The notes beneath the pieces are model-generated. The model saw nothing but the letters and a program-made list of their open reading frames with translations. It made no database searches and was not told the origin of the DNA. This document shows, piece after piece, positions 34,312 through 42,577 of a DNA stretch of 64,000 nucleotides (its first letter is position 1; each line of letters begins with the position of its first letter). The DNA comes from Thermoproteota archaeon (lineage in GTDB: Archaea > Korarchaeota > Korarchaeia > Korarchaeales > Korarchaeaceae), in contig JAOZFH010000026.1 in the NCBI GenBank assembly GCA_027491415.1, positions 62,001 to 126,000 of the forward strand, given 5' to 3'. The position numbers and the translations under genes are program-made.

Positions 34312-35498
34312 GGTATGACACCCCTGCCCTTCAGGAGGATCAGGGCGGCCGCGAACATCGGCAGGTCTACCCCCACGCCCGGCTCATAGGGTCCGAAAGA
34401 CTCGCCCTTAACCCTGAACCTCGGCACGGGCGCCGTGGTGAACACCCTTATTTGATCGTCGGATAGCCCCACCGCATCCCCCAGGGGTTGGAAGTCCCTC
34501 AGCTCGTCAGGAGAGAGGGCCATGGCCCTCAGACCCGTCTTGCCGTGCAGGCTGTTGGGTATCCTCGTGAGCCTGCTCGTGTCGGGCGTAACCATCTCGT
34601 CTATCCTCACTCGGCGTGCCTGAACTATCTCCTCCGCCATCCTCCTCAGGTCTCTGACGAGCGCTCGGGTAGGGTTAATCAGCGGCACCCCCTCGCCGAG
34701 CGCCCTTACCAACTCCCCCCTCCTCTCAGCCACGCTGCTTGGCAGCGCCGTTTTTCCGCCGCTCGACCCCTCGAGCAGTTGAAGCATCTCCCTGGCTATC
34801 CTACCCCTCCAACCCCCCTCGTCGACCCTGGGCGTGGTGAGAACCGATCCCTTAACGTAGAAAACCTCCTCCGGGTCGAACGACAGGCCGGACACGTGGG
34901 ATGCGAGCTCTCTCCTCTCCTCCTTGCCGAGCCCGAGAAAGCGCTCCGAGAGGATCCTCACGTGGTACCCCCTGTGCCCCGTGTAGTAGACCATCAGCTC
35001 ATCCCCAGAGACCCCGAGGTCCGACTCGAGGATCTCCAGGAGCCGGATCGCCTCCCTCTTGGCGGCCTCCAGGCAACCCTCCGAGAGCCAGTCCAGCCTC
35101 TCCAGGTCCCGTGATCCGCACTTCGGACAGGCGTCGGGGGGTGCCCCATCTCCGGACTCCCCGCACGACTTGCACCGCCAGGCGAGTCCGTAGTCGCACT
35201 CGTCCACGCCCAAGTGATCCGCGTCTATGTCGAACAGCACCTCGGCCCCCTTGAGGCCTTTCTCCGCCATGGACTTGGCCGCCGGTCTCTCGTACAGTCC
35301 CACGGAGTAGTAAGCGTGCCTTGGAGCCTCCCTCGCGAGCATAGCCCTCAGCGACTCCAGGTTCTTGACGGAGACATGCCTGATCACCGTTCCGTCGAAG
35401 GTGACCATCATGATCTCGCGAAGGTCGATCCGCGGGACGAAGATCGAGCGAGATCGGAGGGCGTAGTACTCTCTGAATGCGGCGCGAAGCGGGTTCAA
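34308..35498 (-). CDS. priS: DNA primase catalytic small subunit PriS
   Basis: A 396-residue archaeo-eukaryotic primase small subunit. Catalytic acids are in LFDIDADH (residues about 88-95), a zinc module in CKSCG and CPKCG (residues about 110-130), and the later YTGHRGYHV motif carries the conserved SGxxG-like His. It makes RNA/DNA primers with PriL. TTG 35498 overlaps the priL stop as TTGA, coupling the two subunits. Confidence 0.93.
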   Translation of the reverse strand: MNPLRAAFREYYALRSRSIFVPRIDLREIMMVTFDGTVIRHVSVKNLESLRAMLAREAPRHAYYSVGLYERPAAKSMAEKGLKGAEVLFDIDADHLGVDECDYGLAWRCKSCGESGDGAPPDACPKCGSRDLERLDWLSEGCLEAAKREAIRLLEILESDLGVSGDELMVYYTGHRGYHVRILSERFLGLGKEERRELASHVSGLSFDPEEVFYVKGSVLTTPRVDEGGWRGRIAREMLQLLEGSSGGKTALPSSVAERRGELVRALGEGVPLINPTRALVRDLRRMAEEIVQARRVRIDEMVTPDTSRLTRIPNSLHGKTGLRAMALSPDELRDFQPLGDAVGLSDDQIRVFTTAPVPRFRVKGESFGPYEPGVGVDLPMFAAALILLKGRGVIP

Positions 35499-36460
35499 CG
35501 CCTCCTCCTCCCTCGCCTCCCATACGACAGTGGAGACTTGACCCCGCAGTCCTCGACGCAGATTCCCCAGCTCCTGAGGGTCTCGCAGTTGGGCGGGTTG
35601 TATCCCCCCTTGGCGATGTGGCTGACCTGGTATCTCGCCACCCTCTCCTTGAAGTCGGGGGCGCTCCTGAAGAGGTCAACCACTCGGTCGACGGACCAGC
35701 CCACCCTGAGGAGGTATGCCGCCAGGGTGAATCTCTCCTGGTGGCTCATGTTCTCCCCCCTCTCCGCCTTCTCGACGAGCCTCTCTATGCAGGGGGGCAG
35801 GGCCTGCCGAGAAGGCCTCGAGGACTGGATGGATGACTTCCTCTCCTCGAGGCGTCTAGTCACCTCGGTTCCTATGGCCCTCAGGGGAGGGGACAGGGAG
35901 GGGCGAGGAGTCGGCTCCAAGAGGTGAGTCCTGAGAAGCTCCTGCAGGAGCCTGGCGAGCTCCCTCCTCCCCACCAGTACCTGACCGCTTCGGACATCCC
36001 GGTTGGCGAGTCTCCACCTGGGTCCGCCCAAACCGGCCGCGGCGCGAAGGTAGCTGGAGATGTCAATCCACGCCCTCTCTCCATCGAGTCTGATCGCTGC
36101 CCCCAGCTCCCCGCCTAGCCAGGCAAGTACGTGAATGGGTTCGTCCCTCGCAAGCCTGTGAAACCTCTTGGATTCGTGCTCCGCGACAAGCCGGTTGAGG
36201 AAGGGGTCTCCGATCCAGGAACTCACAAGTCTGACGATGAGGTAGGTTGCTACGGCGTCCAGAGGTGGGAGGTAGAGGTCGTCCAGGTACAGCCCGCCAC
36301 CCACCGCCGAGAGCAGGCGACCCCTCGCGTGCCGCCTGCTCTGCTCCAGCAGGGGATCATAGGCGAGATCCTTTTCGGTGAGGCCCTCCGACTCTATCAG
36401 GCGCTCCCCCAGCGATGTGAAGGGGTATCGAGAGGCCAGCGCCGGGTCGTGCTCCTCCAT
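35495..36460 (-). CDS. priL: DNA primase regulatory large subunit PriL
   Basis: A 321-residue PriL. The N-terminal domain is all-helical and the C-terminal domain has four Cys placed for a 4Fe-4S cluster: one in LPPCIERL near residue 224 and three in PPNCETLRSWGICVEDCG near residues 292-308. It sets primer start and length. It precedes priS in one operon with PCNA 10 bases upstream. Confidence 0.88.
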   Translation of the reverse strand: MEEHDPALASRYPFTSLGERLIESEGLTEKDLAYDPLLEQSRRHARGRLLSAVGGGLYLDDLYLPPLDAVATYLIVRLVSSWIGDPFLNRLVAEHESKRFHRLARDEPIHVLAWLGGELGAAIRLDGERAWIDISSYLRAAAGLGGPRWRLANRDVRSGQVLVGRRELARLLQELLRTHLLEPTPRPSLSPPLRAIGTEVTRRLEERKSSIQSSRPSRQALPPCIERLVEKAERGENMSHQERFTLAAYLLRVGWSVDRVVDLFRSAPDFKERVARYQVSHIAKGGYNPPNCETLRSWGICVEDCGVKSPLSYGRRGRRRR

Positions 36461-36470
36461 GAGGGGCCCG

Positions 36471-37262
36471 TCACATCCCCGCCACGTTGGCCAGGTAGTA
36501 GACGACCCTCGCGTCGGCGAACCCGCCGATGGAGTACTTCATCATCATGGGCTTATCTGTGGCGATCTCCAGCGAGACCTCCGCCGAGATGTCCGCTGGC
36601 TTCACCATCTTCTCCAGGTACCCGAGCCCGTAGACGGCCCTGGCCGGCTCCTGGGCCCAGATGTCCAGCACGATGGGGTCGGTCTTCTCGATGGTTATCC
36701 TGGACTCCTGCCTCTCGCTCCGGGCCGCGAACTCGGTCCTCTCCCCGTCGATGGTTATCTCCACCTCGGACGATATCCCCTTGAGCTCCTTTATGATCTC
36801 GGGCATCTTCCTGCTGTCCATCCTGATGCCAGCCGTGAAGTTGACCTTCAGGCTGCGGACCTGAAACTCTTCCGGGGGCAGGAGCGCCAGCCGATGGGTC
36901 CTCTTGAAGCCGTCCCTGAGGACTACTGTGAGGGAGTCCCTGGTGAGGTGGAACTCCACCCGATCGTCGGACTTGACTCTCTTCATCACCTTGGCGAGCT
37001 CGGTGAAGTTAACACCGAAGAAGGACTCTCCCTCAACCTGAATCTCGGAGAAGAAGGGCTTCGGGAGGAAGACTTGGACCATGGCTATCTTTGCCGGATC
37101 TAGAGCCTGGAGGACAAATCCCTCCTCCGGACTGACCTTGAAGGTCGCCTCCTCGATGAGCGCCTCCACCGCCTCCACTATCTTGCGGATGACCTTCCCC
37201 TCCTCAAACACGAGAACGACCTCTCCCCCTTCAACGCCCATATCCATCCAACTCCCGCTCAT
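36471..37262 (-). CDS. pcn: PCNA sliding clamp
   Basis: A 263-residue clamp with two similar domains, the connecting-loop region with MVQVFLPKPFF, and the C-terminal MMMKYSIGGFADARVVYYLAN typical of PCNA. It tethers PolD, ligase and FEN1 to DNA. ATG 37262 overlaps the upstream OB-fold gene stop as ATGA; ATG 37247 and 37241 are alternatives. Only one PCNA gene is in the window. Confidence 0.95.
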   Translation of the reverse strand: MSGSWMDMGVEGGEVVLVFEEGKVIRKIVEAVEALIEEATFKVSPEEGFVLQALDPAKIAMVQVFLPKPFFSEIQVEGESFFGVNFTELAKVMKRVKSDDRVEFHLTRDSLTVVLRDGFKRTHRLALLPPEEFQVRSLKVNFTAGIRMDSRKMPEIIKELKGISSEVEITIDGERTEFAARSERQESRITIEKTDPIVLDIWAQEPARAVYGLGYLEKMVKPADISAEVSLEIATDKPMMMKYSIGGFADARVVYYLANVAGM

Positions 37263-37585
37263 CCACTACGACCCGAAATCGCGTCTCGTCCCTCAACCTC
37301 CGCCACCAATTTTAGGGTTTCCTTCAGGAGGTCCAGATCCAGTCCGGTCACCTTCGTGACGGCCTCAGACTGGATCTCCGCAAAGCGGCCCACCGCGGCG
37401 ACTACGCCAACCGCCAGCACCACGTCCCCGGGCGAAAACGCCTCAGCCAGATCCGCGTAGACCCTCGCCCTGCCCGTCCCGTCGTCGAGCACCAGATAGT
37501 TTTCGACCCTCTGCAAAATCACCCCCACGACCGCGGCGGGCTCACCCTCCCTCAACAGGCTTATAGGCCTGATCCGCACCTCCAA
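37259..37585 (-). CDS. Single OB-fold protein between PCNA and PolD
   Basis: A 108-residue protein dominated by one OB fold (residues about 10-75: AAVVGVILQRVENYLVLDDGTGRARVYA, then GDVVLAVGVVAAVGRF). A C-terminal helix follows (LDLLKETLKLVAEVEG). This resembles a RPA32/Stn1-type small OB protein. Its place, 18 bases after PolD DP2 and overlapping PCNA, suggests a replication role such as ssDNA binding or a PolD accessory. I do not recognise a named family. Confidence 0.62.
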   Translation of the reverse strand: MEVRIRPISLLREGEPAAVVGVILQRVENYLVLDDGTGRARVYADLAEAFSPGDVVLAVGVVAAVGRFAEIQSEAVTKVTGLDLDLLKETLKLVAEVEGRDAISGRSG

Positions 37586-37603
37586 CTCCCTCCCGTTCCC
37601 ATC

Positions 37604-40600
37604 TTACAGAAAAGCCGACAGATCCGCTGACCCCTCGCCCTCACGCCTGGCCCGGCTCGCCTCCCTCCCACCACTCCACCCTCCGGGAGACGACTCGGAA
37701 CTCGATGCGGTCTCCCCTCCATCCGAGGCGGCGAAGCTGAACTCGGTCAGGCTTCTAGCCCTGGACCCCTCGCCCTGAGTCAGGCTGGAGGTCAGGTCAA
37801 AGAGGCTATTGGCTTCATCCTCCAGCAGCTCCACCCTCTGCAGTAGGTATCCCCTCAGGTTGTAGGCCTCCAAGATCTTCTTCGTGGGCTCAAGGTACTT
37901 CACCGTGGACCTCGGGTGGATCGTGAGAGTTATGTTGCCTCCGCAGTAGGGGCACCTGCCGGAGAGCGGGGGCCTCCTGAACTTCCTGTTGCACTTGAGG
38001 CACCTGAACTTCTGGCTCGCATACTTCCTTAGGTTCCCCGCGATATCCCTGAGGAAGTGCGCCGACATCGCCCGGGTTATCGCGTCTTCAGGGTCGACGG
38101 CGGAGATCTTCTCCTCGAGGGCGATGTGCCTCTCCAGCTTCTCCAACATTGAGTTGAGGGTTCTGTACGCCGTAATCAGCGGCCCACGCCAGCAGTGCGA
38201 CGTGGGGTGTGTGAATCCTATGCTCGGGTACCTGTCCCCCGAGGCGTACACGGTCCCCACGGTCTGTATAATCGAACCCTCCAGCTCCTGTGGGTACCTG
38301 TACTCGAGAGTCGCCTCGAAGAACTCTCTCGGATATCTCCAGACCACCTCGATGTTGTAGCACTCGTCGTCGATGTACTCGAGGTCGATCCTCGTGACCA
38401 GTATGAGGGGGGCGTCCTCCCTCCCTCCGGGCTTGGACGGGAGGTAGGACTTGGAGAAGTTGAGCAGGCAGTCTAATCCGAGGATGAGCGAGTCCTCGTC
38501 GCCGTCGACATTCCTCCTCTTGGCGGCGTGGAGGTAGGGGTGGGCGAGGATTACGTCCGCATCGGTGAATCCGACTACCCTCACGGCGTTCGCCACGAAG
38601 GTGTGGGGTGAGATCGTGAACAGGATGTGCCCCACGAGGTCCTCCGGGCTCTGCAGGTTGTAGAACGGCTCGACGCCGTAGAACTTCGTCAGGAGCTCGT
38701 CTATGAACTTAGAGACCTGGTACAGGTACTCGGCGGCCTTCCTCGGGATGATGACGTCCTGTACCCGCAGCTCCAAGAGCTGGTCGTCCGAGACCAGCGG
38801 CCTCCCGTGGATGTCCTCCTCGTAGCCCAACTCCCTGAGCCTCTCTGGAGAGACCCCGGCCTCTGCGGGAGTGAAGTGCGTGAGAGAGGCGTTTGTAACG
38901 TCAAATCTTATCGTCCCGTCCTTGAAGACATACAGGTCGCGATACGCCCTCAAAATTCCCTTCTCGAGGGGTTCAGGGCTCTTCGAATTGCTGGTGAGCC
39001 CTTGAACGCACTTGACCCCGTCGAGCGGGTACCCCCCTCCCAGGTGATCGACGGCCTCGGAGGTGATCGCCCTCACGTTGAGCTCGGTTGGGCGGTAGTT
39101 CACCGGGTCCTCTCTGGGGTGGTCGGGGCACCTCTGCCCCTCTCGGAGCCTCCTGCCGCAGCGGGGGCAGAAGAGTTGGGGCTCCGTCCTGACCCCGCAG
39201 GATGGGCAGGCGTAGTGCACCGTCTCCGCGCCGCATCTGGGGCACCTCCTCAGGGCAACCTCCACGGCCGCGAGGCCGCTCTGGAGGGCTTTCTTGAGTG
39301 ACCTGGACATCCCTTTCTGCCTTCCTATGGGAAAGAGCACGTTGACCGGGGGTTTCATCTTCCTGGGCTTGGCCTTCTCCGGCCTACCCAGCCTCATGCC
39401 AACGAAGTAGGGGGCCTTTGGCATCACCTCGTAGGGGGCGAGGTCGTTCACCGCGCGCATGACCTCGTGGGGACCGTAGGCGGAGAGGTCCACATCGTTG
39501 GACAGGAGGGTCGTCTGAAGGGCCTTGGCGTCATCTCCCTCGACCACTATCGCCCCGCCCTCAACCCTGTGCGGGACGCAGAGGGTCTCGAGGGCCTCCC
39601 TGAGTGAATCGGTGAGGGGGATCCTAAGCGCGCGCCCGTCGAAGGTCGAGGTTTTGAGGGCCTCGACGAGCTCGGACAGGCTGTTGACGGTCAGGTCGTG
39701 CCAGAAGTAGGTCCACCTCGGGTGGAGCGGGATTCCCAGCGAGAGGCTTAGCTCTACGGCGGTGTCAAAGTCGACTTGGGAGAAGGGGTCTTCCCTGAGC
39801 GGGTCGGGCAGCTGGTAATTCCTCCTCTCTGCCTCCGCTATCAGCAGTTCGTGCCACCACTCTTCCACCCACGCCGAGGGCAACAGGACGTGGTTGTTCT
39901 CTAGAAACTCCCCGAAGCCGATGAGAACGTCTCCCAAGAACAGGATCCTGTCGACATCTGGGAGCAGGGCCCTGGCCGTCTCTGGATCTTCCAACCTCAC
40001 CACAGACCCGTCCTTGAGCCTCACGACCGGGCCCTCGATTGAGTCCACAGGCATCACTATCGCGCTCTTTCCGGGTCTCTCGATCCGGACTTGCGTCCCA
40101 ACCGCGAGGAAGTTCTCCAGGATCACCATGGTGGCCGGGTGCACCCCCACCGACGCCAGCCCTGTGTTCCTAGCGTGCCCGTACCGGAGCCTGAAGCCGC
40201 CCACCGCCGACGGGTGTGCCAGGACGGGCCTGCCGACGACCGAGTCCCTCAGGTACTTGTAAGACGGCGGGACGTAGGGGCAGCCTCCGGCCGACTCCCC
40301 CCTCCTCTCGGAGTCCTCCGCGCCGCTCGATCCCTTAACCCACTCCCATCCGCTCGGGTCGAAGTCCACTACCTCCCTGAGCTTAGGTATCGTCTTGGCG
40401 AGCTTCTTCCTCTTCTGCAGCAGGCAGTCGTTAAGGACTAGCGCAGCCCCTCCCCGCACTCTGTTCGTCTCCACCGTAGGCAGGTCCCTGTTTGTGGAGA
40501 CCTCCACATCCTCCGTTGGCGGGCCCGTGACCTCAACCACCAGGTGCCTCGCGACGTACCTGACCTCGTCGGGGGTAGAGTTGTACTGGAGGTGAACGGC

Positions 40601-41158
40601 CCTGCGGTAGAGCTCGATCTCTTCTACGTACCTCTCGACCTCCGCATCCGTCGGCCTGTACCTGCCAAGGCCGAGTTTCTGCCTGACGAAGTCCGCCAAA
40701 ACGACACTCAGCGCTCCTTCAGTGCCGCCCGCCGTCCTTATCGGGCCGTTGTAGTACACCGCAAGGTACCGCGTACCGTCGCGCGGGTTCACCTTGATCC
40801 TCACCGAACTTATGCCCTCAATGGGGGCCGAGACGGTGGCGTCGGTCATGATGGCCATCCCGACCCTCACGGCCAGCTCCGCCAGCTCCTCCTCGTCCGC
40901 GCCGCCGGCCTCGAGCATGTCGCCGGCGACCCTGAAGGCCGTCTCGACCTTCCCGAACCCTTGCCTCAGGTACCTCTCGACGGCGTCGGCGAGGTCAGGC
41001 CTGTCAAACAGGGCGACAAGCCTCTGACCGAGGGTGTCGCCCCTGGCCACCTCTACCTCAGTGGAGGGGTCCAGTCCCTTCGCCCTGGCCCTCTTGGCCA
41101 CCCTGTAGAGCTCCTCCACCTTCGCCTCGAGTTCCGCGAAGTACCCCTCCAGGTCCAT
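37604..41158 (-). CDS. polC: DNA polymerase D large subunit DP2
   Basis: An 1184-residue DP2. It shows GPIRTAGGTEGALSVVLADF early, zinc modules (CPRCG, CPSCG, CPRCGRR around residues 640-690), the catalytic acids RRNVDGDEDS near residue 880, LNFSKSYLPSKPGG, and a C-terminal zinc ribbon (CLKCN, CPYCG). It ends ADLSAFL, which looks like a PCNA-binding motif. There is no intein. DP1 is not in the window. ATG 41158 is chosen over the longer open frame because the family N-terminus starts there and a TATA box lies 30 bases upstream. It is the first gene of the replication-translation unit and ends in TAA. Confidence 0.95.
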   Translation of the reverse strand: MDLEGYFAELEAKVEELYRVAKRARAKGLDPSTEVEVARGDTLGQRLVALFDRPDLADAVERYLRQGFGKVETAFRVAGDMLEAGGADEEELAELAVRVGMAIMTDATVSAPIEGISSVRIKVNPRDGTRYLAVYYNGPIRTAGGTEGALSVVLADFVRQKLGLGRYRPTDAEVERYVEEIELYRRAVHLQYNSTPDEVRYVARHLVVEVTGPPTEDVEVSTNRDLPTVETNRVRGGAALVLNDCLLQKRKKLAKTIPKLREVVDFDPSGWEWVKGSSGAEDSERRGESAGGCPYVPPSYKYLRDSVVGRPVLAHPSAVGGFRLRYGHARNTGLASVGVHPATMVILENFLAVGTQVRIERPGKSAIVMPVDSIEGPVVRLKDGSVVRLEDPETARALLPDVDRILFLGDVLIGFGEFLENNHVLLPSAWVEEWWHELLIAEAERRNYQLPDPLREDPFSQVDFDTAVELSLSLGIPLHPRWTYFWHDLTVNSLSELVEALKTSTFDGRALRIPLTDSLREALETLCVPHRVEGGAIVVEGDDAKALQTTLLSNDVDLSAYGPHEVMRAVNDLAPYEVMPKAPYFVGMRLGRPEKAKPRKMKPPVNVLFPIGRQKGMSRSLKKALQSGLAAVEVALRRCPRCGAETVHYACPSCGVRTEPQLFCPRCGRRLREGQRCPDHPREDPVNYRPTELNVRAITSEAVDHLGGGYPLDGVKCVQGLTSNSKSPEPLEKGILRAYRDLYVFKDGTIRFDVTNASLTHFTPAEAGVSPERLRELGYEEDIHGRPLVSDDQLLELRVQDVIIPRKAAEYLYQVSKFIDELLTKFYGVEPFYNLQSPEDLVGHILFTISPHTFVANAVRVVGFTDADVILAHPYLHAAKRRNVDGDEDSLILGLDCLLNFSKSYLPSKPGGREDAPLILVTRIDLEYIDDECYNIEVVWRYPREFFEATLEYRYPQELEGSIIQTVGTVYASGDRYPSIGFTHPTSHCWRGPLITAYRTLNSMLEKLERHIALEEKISAVDPEDAITRAMSAHFLRDIAGNLRKYASQKFRCLKCNRKFRRPPLSGRCPYCGGNITLTIHPRSTVKYLEPTKKILEAYNLRGYLLQRVELLEDEANSLFDLTSSLTQGEGSRARSLTEFSFAASDGGETASSSESSPGGWSGGREASRARREGEGSADLSAFL

Positions 41159-41186
41159 CCCTTCCCGTGTCCCACCGGCGGAGACG

Positions 41187-41193
41187 TTAATAA
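41187..41193. promoter_or_regulatory. Shared TATA element, PolD unit and Elf1
   Basis: TTAATAA lies about 30 bases before the DP2 start at 41158, giving a nearly leaderless message for the whole replication unit. It may also drive Elf1 rightward with a leader of about 55 bases. Confidence 0.45.
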
Positions 41194-41267
41194 CGAGGGG
41201 CGGCTCACTTTCCGGTCGGGTCGGGGACCCCCATGGGTCTCGAAGGACCGAGGCAGGTGAACCCCGA

Positions 41268-41507
41268 TTGGGTAGGAGAAAGAGGAGGACCATGACGCGG
41301 GTGAGGAGACCAGTCAGGAGGTCCGTATTCTTCAGGTGCCCACGTTGCCAGCACAACTCCGTCGTGGTGGAGCTGGACAGGAAGGGGGGCTTCGCTCTCA
41401 TAAAGTGCTTCAACTGCCAGCTTACCGACACGGTCGAGATCTCAAGCACCGACGAGCGAGTGGACGCCTACGCCAAGTTCTTCGACAAGTATATCGGCGA
41501 GGTGTGA
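41268..41507 (+). CDS. elf1: Transcription elongation factor 1 homologue (Elf1)
   Basis: A 79-residue protein. The basic N-terminus GRRKRRT is typical of Elf1, followed by a zinc ribbon FRCPRCQ and IKCFNCQ. Elf1 binds RNA polymerase near the downstream DNA and occurs in eukaryotes and some TACK and Asgard archaea. TTG 41268 is preferred over ATG 41292: AGGTGA lies 8 bases upstream and the GRRKRR start is conserved. It converges on the gamma-subunit gene. Confidence 0.85.
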   Translation: MGRRKRRTMTRVRRPVRRSVFFRCPRCQHNSVVVELDRKGGFALIKCFNCQLTDTVEISSTDERVDAYAKFFDKYIGEV

Positions 41508-41515
41508 CGCCGCTC

Positions 41516-42094
41516 CTACGTACCTGGCTCCCACACCTTGACCGTGTCGAAGCCCTCTCTGGCTGCAGAGAGGTTCACTTCCACCCCCCTTCCGGAGAGG
41601 GTGTCCCTGATGGCCGACTCGACGGACCCGATTTCCGCCAGCCCCGTGGCCTTAGCGACGGCCCCGACCATGGCTGTGTTTGGCACAGGAAGTCCGGCCA
41701 CCTTCAGGCCCAGTCGGAGGGCGAGGCCGGTAGCATCCACCGTAGCCACCCTCCCGACCTCCTCCGGCACGCTGAGTTCTTCGGGGTCCCTCGGGGTGTT
41801 CGCGACGACGGTTGCTCCTGCCTTAAGGCCTTCAAACACGTCTGAACTGCCCAAGAACATGGGGTCGACGAGGACGAGCACATCGGGGTGGTAGATCTGA
41901 CTGCGCAGCCTGATTGGCCTTGACGAGATCCTCGTGAACGCCATCACCGGGGCCCCCCTGCGCTCGGCGCCGAAGAATGGGAAGGCCTGGCTCCACTTAC
42001 CCTCGTAGAAGGCAGCCTTTGCCAGCAGTCTAGAGGCCAAAACCACCCCCTGGCCACCTCGACCGTGCCACCGGATCTCGACCACGTCGGGCAT
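41516..42094 (-). CDS. 2-oxoacid:ferredoxin oxidoreductase gamma subunit (orphan)
   Basis: A 192-residue gamma subunit: IRWHGRGGQGVVLASRLLA at the N-terminus, then SFGAE-like FFGAERRGAPV, and PNTAMVGAVAKATG. It is one part of pyruvate or ketoisovalerate ferredoxin oxidoreductase, normally beside delta, alpha and beta subunits, none of which is present here. ATG 42094 follows GGGGAGG; upstream codons in the same frame precede the TATA box. It ends in TAG. Confidence 0.83.
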   Translation of the reverse strand: MPDVVEIRWHGRGGQGVVLASRLLAKAAFYEGKWSQAFPFFGAERRGAPVMAFTRISSRPIRLRSQIYHPDVLVLVDPMFLGSSDVFEGLKAGATVVANTPRDPEELSVPEEVGRVATVDATGLALRLGLKVAGLPVPNTAMVGAVAKATGLAEIGSVESAIRDTLSGRGVEVNLSAAREGFDTVKVWEPGT

Positions 42095-42126
42095 CTCCGA
42101 CCTCCCCGGGGGGGACCGGTCAAACC

Positions 42127-42134
42127 TTTTAAAT
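42127..42134. promoter_or_regulatory. Shared TATA element, gamma subunit and RNA polymerase cluster
   Basis: TTTTAAAT lies 33 bases from the leftward start at 42094 and 44 bases from the rightward rpoH TTG. It is probably the main promoter for the rpoH-rpoB-rpoA-rpl30e-nusA-rps12-rps7 cluster. Confidence 0.5.
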
Positions 42135-42177
42135 CGAGGCCAGGGGCACCTGCCCGTTAGGAGAGGGGGCATTCAGA

Positions 42178-42534
42178 TTGCCAGCGCGCTCAAAGAGATC
42201 TTCTTCAGTCCGGGCCTCTTCAAGGAGGAGGGCTGCCGCGAAAAAGAGGGTAGGGTCGAAAAAGATAAAACCGCGGAGGGCCCCCGAAGCCGCAGCAGTC
42301 GAACCCGGCGGGTTTGACCTGATGAGTCATGTCCTCGTTCCCAGGCACGAGATCGTCCCCCCGGATGAGAGGGAGGAGCTCATTCGGAGGTATGGCCCTC
42401 TGAAGCTGTTTCCGAAGATTCTGACTACGGATCCCGTGGTCAGACAGCTGGGGGCCAAGCCTGGGGACGTGATCAAGATCACGCGACCTGGTGAGAGGGT
42501 CCCCGCCTACCGTGTGGTGGTGAGGGGAGGTTAG
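42178..42534 (+). CDS. rpoH: RNA polymerase subunit Rpo5 (H) with basic N-terminal extension
   Basis: Residues about 46-118 are a normal archaeal Rpo5 (FDLMSHVLVPRHEIVPPDE ... PKILTTDPVVRQLGAKPGDVIKI). Before it is a 45-residue extension with about 15 Arg/Lys and many Ser/Ala. Usual archaeal H subunits begin almost at the folded domain. The extension looks translated: TTG 42178 follows a GAGAGGGGG site by 8 bases and no alternative start lies just before the core. It could contact nucleic acid near the downstream DNA. It ends in TAG. Confidence 0.88.
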   Translation: MPARSKRSSSVRASSRRRAAAKKRVGSKKIKPRRAPEAAAVEPGGFDLMSHVLVPRHEIVPPDEREELIRRYGPLKLFPKILTTDPVVRQLGAKPGDVIKITRPGERVPAYRVVVRGG

Positions 42535-42577
42535 CGCTTGATCCGTCCTCCCATGTGTGTGTCGGGGGGTTTGGCGT

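Noticed and set aside
37604-41158. Intein or frameshift in PolD DP2 or in RpoA/RpoB
   Set aside because: The conserved motifs follow in order at normal spacing without insertions, and the chains have normal lengths.
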